Assembly (NCBI GenBank): GCA_947488615.1
Contig: CANKZU010000016.1
Location: 1 to 64,000 of the forward strand
DNA from: an uncultured Aurantimonas sp.
Lineage (GTDB): Bacteria > Pseudomonadota > Alphaproteobacteria > Rhizobiales > Rhizobiaceae
Direction of reading: 5' to 3'
DNA: 64,000 bases
The notes below the pieces were generated by a model that worked only from the letters and a program-made list of their open reading frames with translations, made no database searches and had not been told where the DNA came from. The translations under genes and the position numbers were made by a program. Within the stretch, counting starts at the first letter, position 1. Every line of letters starts with the position of its first letter. This document shows positions 17,433 through 25,851 of this stretch, piece after piece.

Positions 17433-17612
17433 TCGCAGTTGAAGCTATCCCGGCGCAGCAAAGACCGGCGCGTATCCGGGCCGCATGGGCGGCCCGATCG
17501 CGTTGACACCACGCTAGGGCGGCGTCACATCTGAGGCAAATGGCGGGCCGTGGTTTTTCGCGATCCGCGCACTGCTCGCGCGCCGTTGCGGCCGCAACGA
17601 AGGATCACGCCC

Positions 17613-18815
17613 ATGGATCTGCGATTCACCGAGGAAGAGACGGCGTTCCGCGACGAGGTCCGCGCCTTCATCCGCGAGAACGTGCCGGAAGATGTCACGG
17701 CCGCCCTTCGCGACGGCCGCTCGGTCGGCAAGGACGCCATGGTGCGCTGGACCCGCATTCTCAACGCCAAGGGCTGGTCGGTGCCGCACTGGCCGGTCGA
17801 ATTCGGCGGCACCGGTTGGACGCCAATCCAGCAGTATATCTTCCAGGACGAGCTGCAGCAGGCGCCCGCCCCGCAGATGCTCCCCTTCGGCCACAACATG
17901 GTCGGCCCGGTGATCTACACTTTCGGCAACGACGCGCAGAAGGCCAAATTCCTGCCGCGCATCACCAATCTCGACGACTGGTGGTGCCAGGGCTTTTCCG
18001 AGCCCGGCGCCGGCTCCGATCTCGCCGGCCTGACGACGAAGGCAGAGAAGGACGGCGACCACTATGTGGTCAACGGCCAGAAGACCTGGACGACGCTCGG
18101 CCAATATGCCGACTGGATCTTCTGCCTGGTGCGCACCGACCCGGCCGCGCCGAAGAAGCAGATGGGCATCTCCTTCCTGTTGATCGACATGACGACGCCC
18201 GGCGTCACCGTCCGTCCGATCCAGACCATCGACGGCGGCCACGAGGTCAACGAGGTGTTCTTCGACGACGTGCGCGTACCGGTCGACAATCTGGTCGGCG
18301 AGGAAAACCGGGGCTGGGACTACGCGAAATTCCTGCTCGGCCACGAACGGGTCGGCATCGCCCGCGTCGGCGCTTCCAAGGAGCGCATCCGCCGTCTCAA
18401 GGAAATCGCCAGGGTGGAGTTCGCCGGCTCCGTGCCGGTCTGGGAGAACCGCCGCTTCCGCGAGAAAATCGCCGCGGTGGAGATCGAGTTGAAGGCGCTG
18501 GAGATGACCCAGCTGCGGGTGCTCTCGGCCGAGGCAAAGCGCGCCCACGGCAAGCCCGACCCGGCCTCCTCGATCCTCAAGATCAAGGGCTCGGAGCTGC
18601 AGCAGGCGACCACCGAGCTGTTGATGGAGGCGATCGGCCCCTACGCCCTGCCCTACGAGCCGTCGCGCGAAGAGGGGCGCAACGAGCCACCGGTCGGGCC
18701 GGACTACGCCGCGCCGCTGGCGCCCGGCTATTTCAACTATCGCAAGGTGTCGATCTACGGCGGCTCCAACGAGATCCAGAAGAACATCATCGCCAAGGCG
18801 ATCCTCGGCCTCTGA
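17613..18815 (+). CDS. pimC: pimeloyl-CoA dehydrogenase large subunit
   Basis: An acyl-CoA dehydrogenase of 400 residues. It carries YADWIFCLVRTDPAA, WWCQGFSEPGAGSDLAGL and GHEVNEVFFDDVRVP, and ends with YRKVSIYGGSNEIQKNIIAK, closely following pimeloyl-CoA dehydrogenase large subunits. FAD-dependent removal of alpha,beta hydrogens from a dicarboxylyl-CoA is the family reaction. The start ATG 17613 lies nine bases after AAGGA; the frame is open upstream without a site. The small-subunit gene follows 54 bases later in the same direction, and the two are expected to form a heteromer. Confidence 0.9.
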   Translation: MDLRFTEEETAFRDEVRAFIRENVPEDVTAALRDGRSVGKDAMVRWTRILNAKGWSVPHWPVEFGGTGWTPIQQYIFQDELQQAPAPQMLPFGHNMVGPVIYTFGNDAQKAKFLPRITNLDDWWCQGFSEPGAGSDLAGLTTKAEKDGDHYVVNGQKTWTTLGQYADWIFCLVRTDPAAPKKQMGISFLLIDMTTPGVTVRPIQTIDGGHEVNEVFFDDVRVPVDNLVGEENRGWDYAKFLLGHERVGIARVGASKERIRRLKEIARVEFAGSVPVWENRRFREKIAAVEIELKALEMTQLRVLSAEAKRAHGKPDPASSILKIKGSELQQATTELLMEAIGPYALPYEPSREEGRNEPPVGPDYAAPLAPGYFNYRKVSIYGGSNEIQKNIIAKAILGL

Positions 18816-18869
18816 GCTCGCTCCGGCCGGGCCGGCCGCGCCCCAGCCCTTCACGCAGGACACAAACGC

Positions 18870-20018
18870 ATGGATTTCGACCTTTCCGACGAACAGGCCA
18901 TGATCAAGGACTCGGTCGAGCGGCTGATCCTGGACCGCTACGGCTTCGAGCAACGCAACACATACCGCGCCGAGGAGCCCGGCTTCAGCCGCGCCATGTG
19001 GGCGGCCTTCGCCGAACTCGGCCTGACGGCGGTGCCCTTCGCCGAGGATGACGGCGGCTTCGGCGGGGGGCCGGTCGAGACGATGATCGTCATGGAGGCC
19101 TTCGGCCGCGGCCTCGTCGTCGAGCCCTATCTGGCCTCGATCGTCATGGCCGGCGGCGCCATCCGCCATGCCGCCAGCGCCGAACAGCGGGCCGGATGGG
19201 TGCCGGGCCTTGCCGACGGCTCGACGCGGCTCGCATTCGCATGGGCCGAACGGCATTCGCGCTACGATCCCGCCTTCGTCGCGCTGAAGGCCGAGCCCGA
19301 CGGCGACGGCTTCAGGCTCACCGGCGAAAAAACGCTGGTGCTCTCCGGCGACAGCGCCGACGGATTCATCGTCACCGCCCGCACCAGCGGCGCGCCGGGC
19401 GAGGAAGCCGGCATCGGCCTGTTCTATGTTCCAGCCGGGGCGAGCGGCCTGTCGCGCCGGGGCTACCCGACCCAGGACGGCATGCGCGCGGCGGAGTTGA
19501 GCTTCGAGGCCGTGTCGGTCCCGGCCACCCATGTCCTCGGCGATCCGGCGGGCGCCTTTCCGGCGATCGCGCGGGTCGTCGACGAGACCATCGCCGCGCT
19601 CTCGGCCGAAGCGGTCGGCTCGATGGCGCGGATGCACGAACTGACCATCGCCTATCTCAAGGAGCGCAAGCAGTTCGGCGTGCCGATCGGCGATTTCCAG
19701 GTGCTCCAGCATCGCGGCGCCGACATGTACATGGCGCTCGAACAGGCCCGCTCGATGATGCTTTACGCCACCATGAACGCCGCCGAGCCCGACGCGGCGG
19801 CGCGGCGCGAGGCCATGTCAGCAGCGAAAGTGCAGATCGGCCGCTCGGCGACGTTTATCGGCCAGAACGCGGTGCAGCTCCACGGCGGCGTCGGCGTGAC
19901 GATGGAATACGAGGTCGCCCACCACTTCAAGCGCACCGCGATGATTGATTTGGCGTTCGGGGATGCGGATCATCATCTGGAGATGCTGGCGGAACAGGGC
20001 GGGTTACAAGGGTTGTAG
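18870..20018 (+). CDS. pimD: pimeloyl-CoA dehydrogenase small subunit
   Basis: A 382-residue acyl-CoA dehydrogenase-fold protein. It begins MDFDLSDEQAMIKDSVERL, as the small subunits of pimeloyl-CoA dehydrogenase do, and carries YLKERKQFGVPIGDFQVLQH and LHGGVGVTMEYEVAHHF. It lies directly downstream of the large-subunit gene and should form an alpha-beta complex with it. Family members help degrade C7 dicarboxylates, benzoate ring-cleavage products or similar acids. The operon seems to end here, 29 bases before a mosaic palindromic repeat. Confidence 0.88.
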   Translation: MDFDLSDEQAMIKDSVERLILDRYGFEQRNTYRAEEPGFSRAMWAAFAELGLTAVPFAEDDGGFGGGPVETMIVMEAFGRGLVVEPYLASIVMAGGAIRHAASAEQRAGWVPGLADGSTRLAFAWAERHSRYDPAFVALKAEPDGDGFRLTGEKTLVLSGDSADGFIVTARTSGAPGEEAGIGLFYVPAGASGLSRRGYPTQDGMRAAELSFEAVSVPATHVLGDPAGAFPAIARVVDETIAALSAEAVGSMARMHELTIAYLKERKQFGVPIGDFQVLQHRGADMYMALEQARSMMLYATMNAAEPDAAARREAMSAAKVQIGRSATFIGQNAVQLHGGVGVTMEYEVAHHFKRTAMIDLAFGDADHHLEMLAEQGGLQGL

Positions 20019-20046
20019 GGGATGCCGAGGCTCAAAGGCTTGCGCT

Positions 20047-20100
20047 CGCCCCCTCATCCGGCGCTTCGCGCCACCTTCTCCCCCTCAGGGAGAAGAATGG
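20047..20100. repeat. mosaic palindromic intergenic repeat
   Basis: A short repeat with two hairpins: GGCGC-TTC-GCGCC (20060-20072) and CTTCTCCC-CCTCA-GGGAGAAG (20075-20095). Its lead-in CCCCCTCATCCGGCGC is a sequence I know as scattered through Rhizobiales genomes as an intergenic mosaic element. It lies between the convergent ends of pimD and brnA, where it may act as a bidirectional terminator. Only one copy is visible in this window. Confidence 0.7.
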
Positions 20101-20117
20101 CGCCCGATGCATAGCCC

Positions 20118-20405
20118 TTATTCCCGCCGGACCAGTTCCTTCAAAGCATCGTTGATCCGCGATTGCCAGCCGGGACCGGTGGCGCGGAAATGCTGAACGA
20201 TTTCGGCATCGAGCCTAAGCGTCAACCGTGTCTTGGGGTTCAAAGAACGCGGCCGGCCGCGCCCGCGCACGACGGTTCCGGCTGCGGGCCGAATGACCTT
20301 GCCGCACTCCGCGAGTTCCGCCCGCTCGAGCATGGCGTCCGTCCACGCCGGCGCATCATCCGGATCAACCCAGGCGGCGGCGGATTTTTCGGGCTTCACG
20401 GTCAT
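20118..20405 (-). CDS. brnA: BrnA-family antitoxin
   Basis: A 95-residue antitoxin. The C-terminal half PKTRLTLRLDAEIVQHFRAT and WQSRINDALKELVRR is the ribbon-helix-helix region of BrnA proteins, preceded by a loose charged N-terminal segment. It neutralises BrnT by direct binding and represses its own operon. Its start overlaps the toxin gene by 41 bases, the usual toxin-first order of brnTA. Confidence 0.88.
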   Translation of the reverse strand: MTVKPEKSAAAWVDPDDAPAWTDAMLERAELAECGKVIRPAAGTVVRGRGRPRSLNPKTRLTLRLDAEIVQHFRATGPGWQSRINDALKELVRRE

Positions 20406-20637
20406 GGCAGTGCCTCATGGATATGACGTGGCGGACGTCGTACCGTGGTGTCCAAACGACCATGACGACCCGGTCGTCGAGGACACCGTAAGTCTGAAAC
20501 CGGGCTTCGCCGTAATCTCGGCGATCATCCTCAAGCGTCAGCGTCCGGCCCGCGAACACCCGCTCGGCATGCATGAAATCGAGGCCGCGCTCGCGCAAGG
20601 TGATCTCGCGCTTCACGGGATCGCAGGTGATCCTCAC
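20365..20637 (-). CDS. brnT: BrnT-family ribonuclease toxin
   Basis: A 90-residue toxin of the BrnT/RelE-like superfamily. The N-terminal DPVKREITLRERGLDFMHAE and the central RRDYGEARFQTYGVLDDRV are typical, followed by VISMRHCHDREARKIRRRLG, which holds the basic C-terminal cluster. BrnT cleaves RNA and inhibits translation when freed from BrnA. The start is GTG 20637; I find no ATG or Shine-Dalgarno sequence, and a promoter-like element ends only eight bases upstream, so the message may be leaderless or nearly so. Confidence 0.87.
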   Translation of the reverse strand: MRITCDPVKREITLRERGLDFMHAERVFAGRTLTLEDDRRDYGEARFQTYGVLDDRVVMVVWTPRYDVRHVISMRHCHDREARKIRRRLG

Positions 20638-20644
20638 CGTATTT

Positions 20645-20673
20645 TATGTAGCGACATTTATTTGTTAAATCAA
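20645..20673 (-). promoter_or_regulatory. candidate promoter of brnTA
   Basis: On the minus strand TTGATT and TACATA are separated by exactly 17 bases in an AT-rich stretch directly before brnT. The -10 match is weak (TAAAAT overlaps it four bases downstream). BrnA would be expected to bind here for autorepression. The spacing is seen; activity is inferred. Confidence 0.35.
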
Positions 20674-20709
20674 GGAATTTCACGGGAGCTCAAGATAGCC
20701 CTCGCCCGC

Positions 20710-21501
20710 CTACACCGTCTTCAGCATCCCACCATCGATGAAATAGGTCGATCCAATCGAATAGCTGGCCCGGTCCGAACACAGGAAAACGAAGAAATTG
20801 GCGAGTTCGGCCGGGCTCGCGAAGCGGCCGATCGGCGCGAATTCGTCGGCGACGCCCTGAAGATGCGCCTCGTAGTCGCCGCCGCTGCCCGCCGTCAGTT
20901 GTTTCGCCGTCTTCACCCAGTCGGGCGTCAGCACCAGCCCCGGATTGACGCAATTGACCCGGATGTTGTCCTTGACCAGCTCCGTGGCGAGGTTCTTCGA
21001 CAGCATCATCAGCGCCGATTTGGTGACGTTGTAGATCGGCTCGTAGCCGAGCGGCTGGACCGCGCAGATCGAGGCGTTGTTGAGGATGACGCCACCGCCG
21101 CGCTTCATCATCGTCGGGGCGAGGCCGCGGGCGAGCCGCACCGCCGCCATCACGTGCAAGTCCCAATAGGCCTGCCATTTCTCATCCGGCGCTTCCATGA
21201 TGGTCTCGTTGGAGCCGGTGCCGGCGTTGTTGATCAAAATGTCAGCCCCGCCGAACGCCTCGATGGTCAGGTTCACGATCGTCGCGCAGCCCTCGGCCGT
21301 CGCGACGTCGGCGGGCGCCGGCACGGCCTCGACACCATGGTCCGCAGCGATGCGCCTTGCCTCGACGTCGAGCCGCTCACCGCTCCGGGCGACCAGAACG
21401 AGGTTGACGCCCTCGGCCGCCAGCCCCTCGGCGACGGCAAGGCCGATGCCGACGCTTGCCCCAGTGATCACTGCGACCCTGCCTTTGAGATCGAGATCCA
21501 T
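20710..21501 (-). CDS. SDR family oxidoreductase
   Basis: A classical short-chain dehydrogenase/reductase of 263 residues. It has the cofactor motif TGASVGIG (about residues 14-21), NNAG in ILINNAGTGSNE, a Ser in NNASICAV, and the catalytic pair in YNVTKSA. It uses NAD(P) to oxidise or reduce an alcohol/carbonyl whose identity cannot be read. It ends 72 bases before the brnT start and is transcribed away from the gamma-glutamyltransferase gene, with no obvious operon partner. Confidence 0.92.
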   Translation of the reverse strand: MDLDLKGRVAVITGASVGIGLAVAEGLAAEGVNLVLVARSGERLDVEARRIAADHGVEAVPAPADVATAEGCATIVNLTIEAFGGADILINNAGTGSNETIMEAPDEKWQAYWDLHVMAAVRLARGLAPTMMKRGGGVILNNASICAVQPLGYEPIYNVTKSALMMLSKNLATELVKDNIRVNCVNPGLVLTPDWVKTAKQLTAGSGGDYEAHLQGVADEFAPIGRFASPAELANFFVFLCSDRASYSIGSTYFIDGGMLKTV

Positions 21502-21684
21502 TGCGCGGCCCCCCTTCGCTTATCCATCGCTGTCCCGGACCATCTATCGACCACGGCGGCGAGCCCGATTCAACCAGCCACACGCGATACCGTGGGTATT
21601 CGTGAGGCGTTTGACGGGATGGGCTTTTCGCCGCCGCGCGACTGTCCTAGGCTCGCTTCCGATCTGCCAGGAGAGGATGCGCCG

Positions 21685-23448
21685 ATGTCCAGGATAATTC
21701 TTGCCGCCCTGCTCTCGCTCAGCCTCTTTTTCCCGCCATTCGCCTTTGCCCAGGAGCAGGCCACCGACGCGATCCAGCCGGAACAGGCATCGAGCACCAG
21801 CGAAAGGATGCTGGTCGAGGCCGACAAGCAGATGGTCGCGGCCGCCAATCCGCTGGCCGCCGAGGCCGGGCTGGACATCCTGCGCCAGGGCGGCGGCGCC
21901 ATCGACGCGATGGTCACCGTCCAGCTCGTCCTCGGTCTGGTCGAGCCGCAATCGTCGGGTCTCGGCGGCGGCGCCTTCCTGGTCTATTTCGATGCCGGCG
22001 CCGGAAAACTGACGAGTTTCGACGGCCGTGAGACCGCCCCCGCCGCCGCGACGCCAAAGCTGTTTCTCGACGATTCCGGCCAGCCGCTGGAATTTTACGA
22101 CGCGGTCGTCGGTGGCCGCTCGGTTGGCACACCGGGAACGGTGAAGCTGATCTTCAAGACCCATGAGCGATACGGCAAACTGCCGTGGAAGGACGTCGTC
22201 CGGCCGGCAATCGATCTCGCCCGCGACGGCTTCGAAATCTCGCCGCGCCTCAACGAACTCGTCGCCGAGGACAAGGAACGCCTCGGCCGCTTTGCGGCCA
22301 CCCGGGACTATTTCTTCGACGCCGACGGCGAACCGCTGCCGGTCGGCACGCTTTTGAAGAACGAGGCCTATGCGGAAACGCTCGAAACGATCGCCGGGGA
22401 AGGCGCCGACGGATTCTACGAGGGAGCGATCGCGCAGCGCATCGTCGAGACCGTGCAGAACGCGACGGACAATCCTGGCCGTCTCGCTTTGTCCGATCTC
22501 GCCACCTATCGGGTGGTCGAGCGGGCGCCGGTCTGCGTCGACTACCGTCAATTCGAGGTCTGCGGCATGGGCCCACCCTCTTCCGGCGCACTCACGCTCG
22601 GGCAGATCCTCGGCCTGATCGAGCCCACCGACATCGCCGCGCTGGGGCCGGACAGCCCGGAAGCCTGGCGCGTCATCGGCGATGCCTCGCGCCTCGCCTT
22701 CGCCGATCGCGGCCGCTACATGGCCGACATCGATTTCGTGCCGATGCCGCTCGCGGGGCTTTTGGACGAAACCTACCTTAAGAGCCGGTCCGAACTGCTG
22801 GCTGGCGAAAGCGCGTTATCCAAGGATGCCGTCGAACCCGGCTCGCCGCCCTGGGATCACGCGATGCTGATGGGCGACGACATGGCGATCGAACTGCCCT
22901 CGACCAGTCATTTTTCGATCGTCGACGCCGCCGGCAACGTCGTCTCGATGACCACCACGATCGAGAACGGCTTCGGCTCGCGGCTGATGACCGGCGGGTT
23001 TCTCTTGAACAACGAACTCACGGACTTTTCATTCGCCACCCATGACGACGACGGTCGGCCGATCGCCAATGCCGTCGCGCCGGGCAAGCGGCCGCGCTCG
23101 TCGATGGCGCCGACTATTGTTCTGTTGGACGGCAAGCCGGTCATCGCCATCGGCTCGCCGGGCGGCAGCCGCATCATCGGTTATGTCGCGCAGGCGCTGA
23201 TCGGCCTGATCGACTGGGAGATGGATGTCCAGGAAGCGATTGCGATGCCGCATCTGGTCAACCGCTTCGGCACCTTCGACATCGAGGAAGGCACGTCCGC
23301 CGAGGCGCTTGCACAGCCGCTGCGCGATCTCGGCTTCGACGTCGAGGCGCGCGAACTCACTTCCGGCCTGCACGGCATCGTCATCGGTCCGGACGGCCTG
23401 AAGGGCGGCGCCGACCCGCGCCGCGAGGGCGTCGCTGTCGGCGATTGA
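21685..23448 (+). CDS. ggt: gamma-glutamyltransferase
   Basis: A periplasmic enzyme of 587 residues that cleaves or transfers the gamma-glutamyl group of glutathione. A signal peptide (MSRIILAALLSLSLFFPPFAFA) is followed by the large subunit (GGGAIDAMVTVQLVLGLVEP, SSGLGGGAFLVYFDA, FDGRETAP). The autocleavage nucleophile is Thr407 in STSHFSIVD, and the small subunit has PGKRPRSSMAPTIV and GSPGGSRIIGYVAQAL. The start ATG 21685 comes ten bases after AGGAGA; the same frame is open far upstream but has no coding character there. The gene stands alone. Confidence 0.95.
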   Translation: MSRIILAALLSLSLFFPPFAFAQEQATDAIQPEQASSTSERMLVEADKQMVAAANPLAAEAGLDILRQGGGAIDAMVTVQLVLGLVEPQSSGLGGGAFLVYFDAGAGKLTSFDGRETAPAAATPKLFLDDSGQPLEFYDAVVGGRSVGTPGTVKLIFKTHERYGKLPWKDVVRPAIDLARDGFEISPRLNELVAEDKERLGRFAATRDYFFDADGEPLPVGTLLKNEAYAETLETIAGEGADGFYEGAIAQRIVETVQNATDNPGRLALSDLATYRVVERAPVCVDYRQFEVCGMGPPSSGALTLGQILGLIEPTDIAALGPDSPEAWRVIGDASRLAFADRGRYMADIDFVPMPLAGLLDETYLKSRSELLAGESALSKDAVEPGSPPWDHAMLMGDDMAIELPSTSHFSIVDAAGNVVSMTTTIENGFGSRLMTGGFLLNNELTDFSFATHDDDGRPIANAVAPGKRPRSSMAPTIVLLDGKPVIAIGSPGGSRIIGYVAQALIGLIDWEMDVQEAIAMPHLVNRFGTFDIEEGTSAEALAQPLRDLGFDVEARELTSGLHGIVIGPDGLKGGADPRREGVAVGD

Positions 23449-23530
23449 CCTGGCGCGCGGTTCGCCGCTACAGCCGACGCTTTCCGCATCGATCTGATCC
23501 CGGATCGATTCACCGCTTCCGGACGCATTC

Positions 23531-24652
23531 ATGCCGAAACCGTTTATTGCCGCCGCCGTTCCGCAGATCGCGTTCGGCGCGGGTTGCCTCGCGACGATCG
23601 GAGACGCGGCGACGGCCCTCGCCGCGAATGGAACCGCCGACCGCATCGCCGCCTTGCTGGCGGATTCCGGCATTTCCGCCTCGGTGTTTCCGGAGATCGA
23701 CGGCGAACCGACGGCGACCCATCTGGAGGCGGCGGGGCTCGCCGCCCGTGCCTTCGACGCCGGCCTGGTCATCGGCCTTGGCGGCGGTTCGGCTCTGGAC
23801 ACCGCCAAGGTCGCGGCATGTCTGGCGGTCGGCGAGCCGGACCCGATGCATTATGCGCTGGCGGCCAATCCCCTGCCCGCCACGGCGCTTCCCAAGATTC
23901 TCGTGCCGACGACGGCCGGCACCGGCTCGGAAACGTCGTCCACAAGCGTCTTTTCGGACAACACTGGCCGCAAGGTCTGGATCTGGGGGCAAAAGACCAA
24001 GGCCGATCTCGCCCTTCTCGATCCGGAGCTGACCGTCACCCTGCCGCCGGCGCTGGCGGCCGCCTGCGGGCTCGACGCTTTCGTCCATGCCTTCGAGGCA
24101 GCGACGAATTGCAAGGCACATCCGGGGGCGACGATCTATTCCTTGCGCGCGCTCCAGCTCATCGCGCGCTCGCTCGAACAGGCCGTCCGCGAACCGCACG
24201 ATCTCGATGCGCGCGGCGACCTGCTGCTTGGCTCCTGCTATGCGGGGATCGCGATCGACAATTGCGGCACCGCGATCGCCCACATGATCAGCCACGCGAT
24301 GGCCAGTCTCGCGCCGGTCAATCACGGCTTTGCCACGGCCCTCGCGTTTGCGGCGACGCTGCCCTGGCTGATCGAGGCGCGGACACTTGAGATGGACGCG
24401 GCCGCCCGCGCCTGCGGCCTCGACGACGCCACGGAAATGCCTGGCTACATCGCCGGCCTGTTCGAGCGGACCGGCCTCGCACGCACCCTGCCGGAACGCT
24501 TTGCGACCATGAACCCGCACACCCTCGCCACGGCCATGCGCGCCGACGAGCAGGCCCCGATGCGGCTGGCCACCATTCGCCCGATCACCGACGCTGACAT
24601 CGACAGGTTCGCTGTCATGATACTCGCGACCGCGGCCAGGCCGGCGGCCTGA
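23531..24652 (+). CDS. iron-containing alcohol dehydrogenase
   Basis: A 373-residue member of the Fe-ADH family. The N-terminal Rossmann-like half has GLGGGSALDTAKVAA and PTTAGTGSETSSTSVF. The helical half supplies metal ligands from ACGLDAFVHAFEA, ISHAMASLAPVNHGFATALAF and the following helices. Family members oxidise or reduce small alcohols, or act as maleylacetate or phosphonoacetaldehyde-type reductases, so the substrate is open. It lies 82 bases after ggt and 29 before the enolase-superfamily gene on the same strand, so the last two probably share a transcript. Confidence 0.88.
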   Translation: MPKPFIAAAVPQIAFGAGCLATIGDAATALAANGTADRIAALLADSGISASVFPEIDGEPTATHLEAAGLAARAFDAGLVIGLGGGSALDTAKVAACLAVGEPDPMHYALAANPLPATALPKILVPTTAGTGSETSSTSVFSDNTGRKVWIWGQKTKADLALLDPELTVTLPPALAAACGLDAFVHAFEAATNCKAHPGATIYSLRALQLIARSLEQAVREPHDLDARGDLLLGSCYAGIAIDNCGTAIAHMISHAMASLAPVNHGFATALAFAATLPWLIEARTLEMDAAARACGLDDATEMPGYIAGLFERTGLARTLPERFATMNPHTLATAMRADEQAPMRLATIRPITDADIDRFAVMILATAARPAA

Positions 24653-24681
24653 CTTGTCCCATCGAAGGATGTGAAGCGCCA

Positions 24682-25806
24682 ATGTCGAAGATCGAATCGA
24701 TCACGATCACCCGCCATCGCCTGCCGCTCGATCCGCCCTTCAAGGCAAGCTGGGACGGCCGCCCGCGCCGGCATTTCGACGCGGCGATCGTCAGAGTGCG
24801 CGACGACGAGGGCCGCGAAGGCGTCGGCTCGGGCGACCTGATGCTTGGCTTCGAGGGGCATGAAGATCTGTTTGTGGGTGAGGACCCCCGCCACGTCGAG
24901 CGGCACTACGAGGTGCTGTCGCACCTCCAGTTTCACTATGGCCGCTGCTGGCCGGTCGATCTGGCGCTCTGGGATCTGGCCGGTAAGATCACCGGCGAGC
25001 CGGTCTGGCGTATGCTCGGCGGCCGCGCCGACCACGTGCGTCTCTATGCGTCCTCCGGCGTTCTGCGTGATCGCGGCGCCATGGCCGAAACCGCCGAGCG
25101 GTTTGCCGACGAGGGTTTTTCGGCCATGAAAGTACGTTTTACAGCCTCCGCCGGCGGTCGTGCCTCATGGCGTGAGGATTTGTCCGCGCTGGAAGCGATC
25201 CGCGCCCGCGTCGGTGATCGGCTGGACCTGATGGTCGATTGCAATCAGGGCTGGCGGATGCCCTGGGACACGTCGGCGCCGTGGACGTTGAAGGATGCGC
25301 TGGCCGTCGCGCGAGAGCTGGAACCGCTGGGCGTCTACTGGATGGAGGAGCCGCTGCACCGTGCCGACCGCAAGGCCATGGCGGCGCTGCGCCAGTCGAC
25401 CTCCCTGCGCATAGCCGGCGGCGAGATGAGCCGCGAACTCTACGAGTTCCGCGATCTGATCGAGGAGCGGTGCCTCGACGTTCTCCAGCCGGACGCGGCG
25501 CTGGTCGGCGGCATCACCGGACTTCGCCGCGTCGCGCTGATGGCGCGCGAGGCAAATCTCCTGTTCACGCCGCACAGCTGGACCAACGGCATCGGCGTCC
25601 TCGCCAACGCCCATCTGACGGCGGGCGTCGGCGATGCGCCATTCCTCGAATGGCCCTATGATCCGCCGGAATGGTCGCCGGAGCGCCGCGACTTTCCGAT
25701 GGCGGCGCCCCTCCTGGCAAAGGAAGGCCGGCTTGCCCTATCGGAGGCGCCCGGCCTCGGTCTCACGCTCGACGAGGAGCGGCTCGCCGCCACGCGCATC
25801 GACTAA
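24682..25806 (+). CDS. mandelate racemase/muconate cycloisomerase family enzyme
   Basis: An enolase-superfamily protein of 374 residues. The capping domain is N-terminal and the barrel carries AMKVRF (KxR), LMVDCNQGWRMP and WMEEPLHRADR as metal-ligand strands, then ERCLDVLQPDAALVGGITG and FTPHSWTNGIG. The Lys on strand 2 and His in TPHSW place it in the mandelate racemase subgroup, whose members mostly dehydrate acid sugars or racemise hydroxy acids. It is co-directional with the alcohol dehydrogenase 29 bases upstream. The substrate is unknown. Confidence 0.88.
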   Translation: MSKIESITITRHRLPLDPPFKASWDGRPRRHFDAAIVRVRDDEGREGVGSGDLMLGFEGHEDLFVGEDPRHVERHYEVLSHLQFHYGRCWPVDLALWDLAGKITGEPVWRMLGGRADHVRLYASSGVLRDRGAMAETAERFADEGFSAMKVRFTASAGGRASWREDLSALEAIRARVGDRLDLMVDCNQGWRMPWDTSAPWTLKDALAVARELEPLGVYWMEEPLHRADRKAMAALRQSTSLRIAGGEMSRELYEFRDLIEERCLDVLQPDAALVGGITGLRRVALMAREANLLFTPHSWTNGIGVLANAHLTAGVGDAPFLEWPYDPPEWSPERRDFPMAAPLLAKEGRLALSEAPGLGLTLDEERLAATRID

Positions 25807-25851
25807 CGCCTTGCCTCCGCTTCGCCGCCGGCGATAGCAGCACAGCCGCGA

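Noticed and set aside
20233..21684. A long upstream extension of the gamma-glutamyltransferase frame
   Set aside because: It runs antisense to brnA, brnT and the SDR gene. The signal peptide and ribosome site fix the start at 21685.
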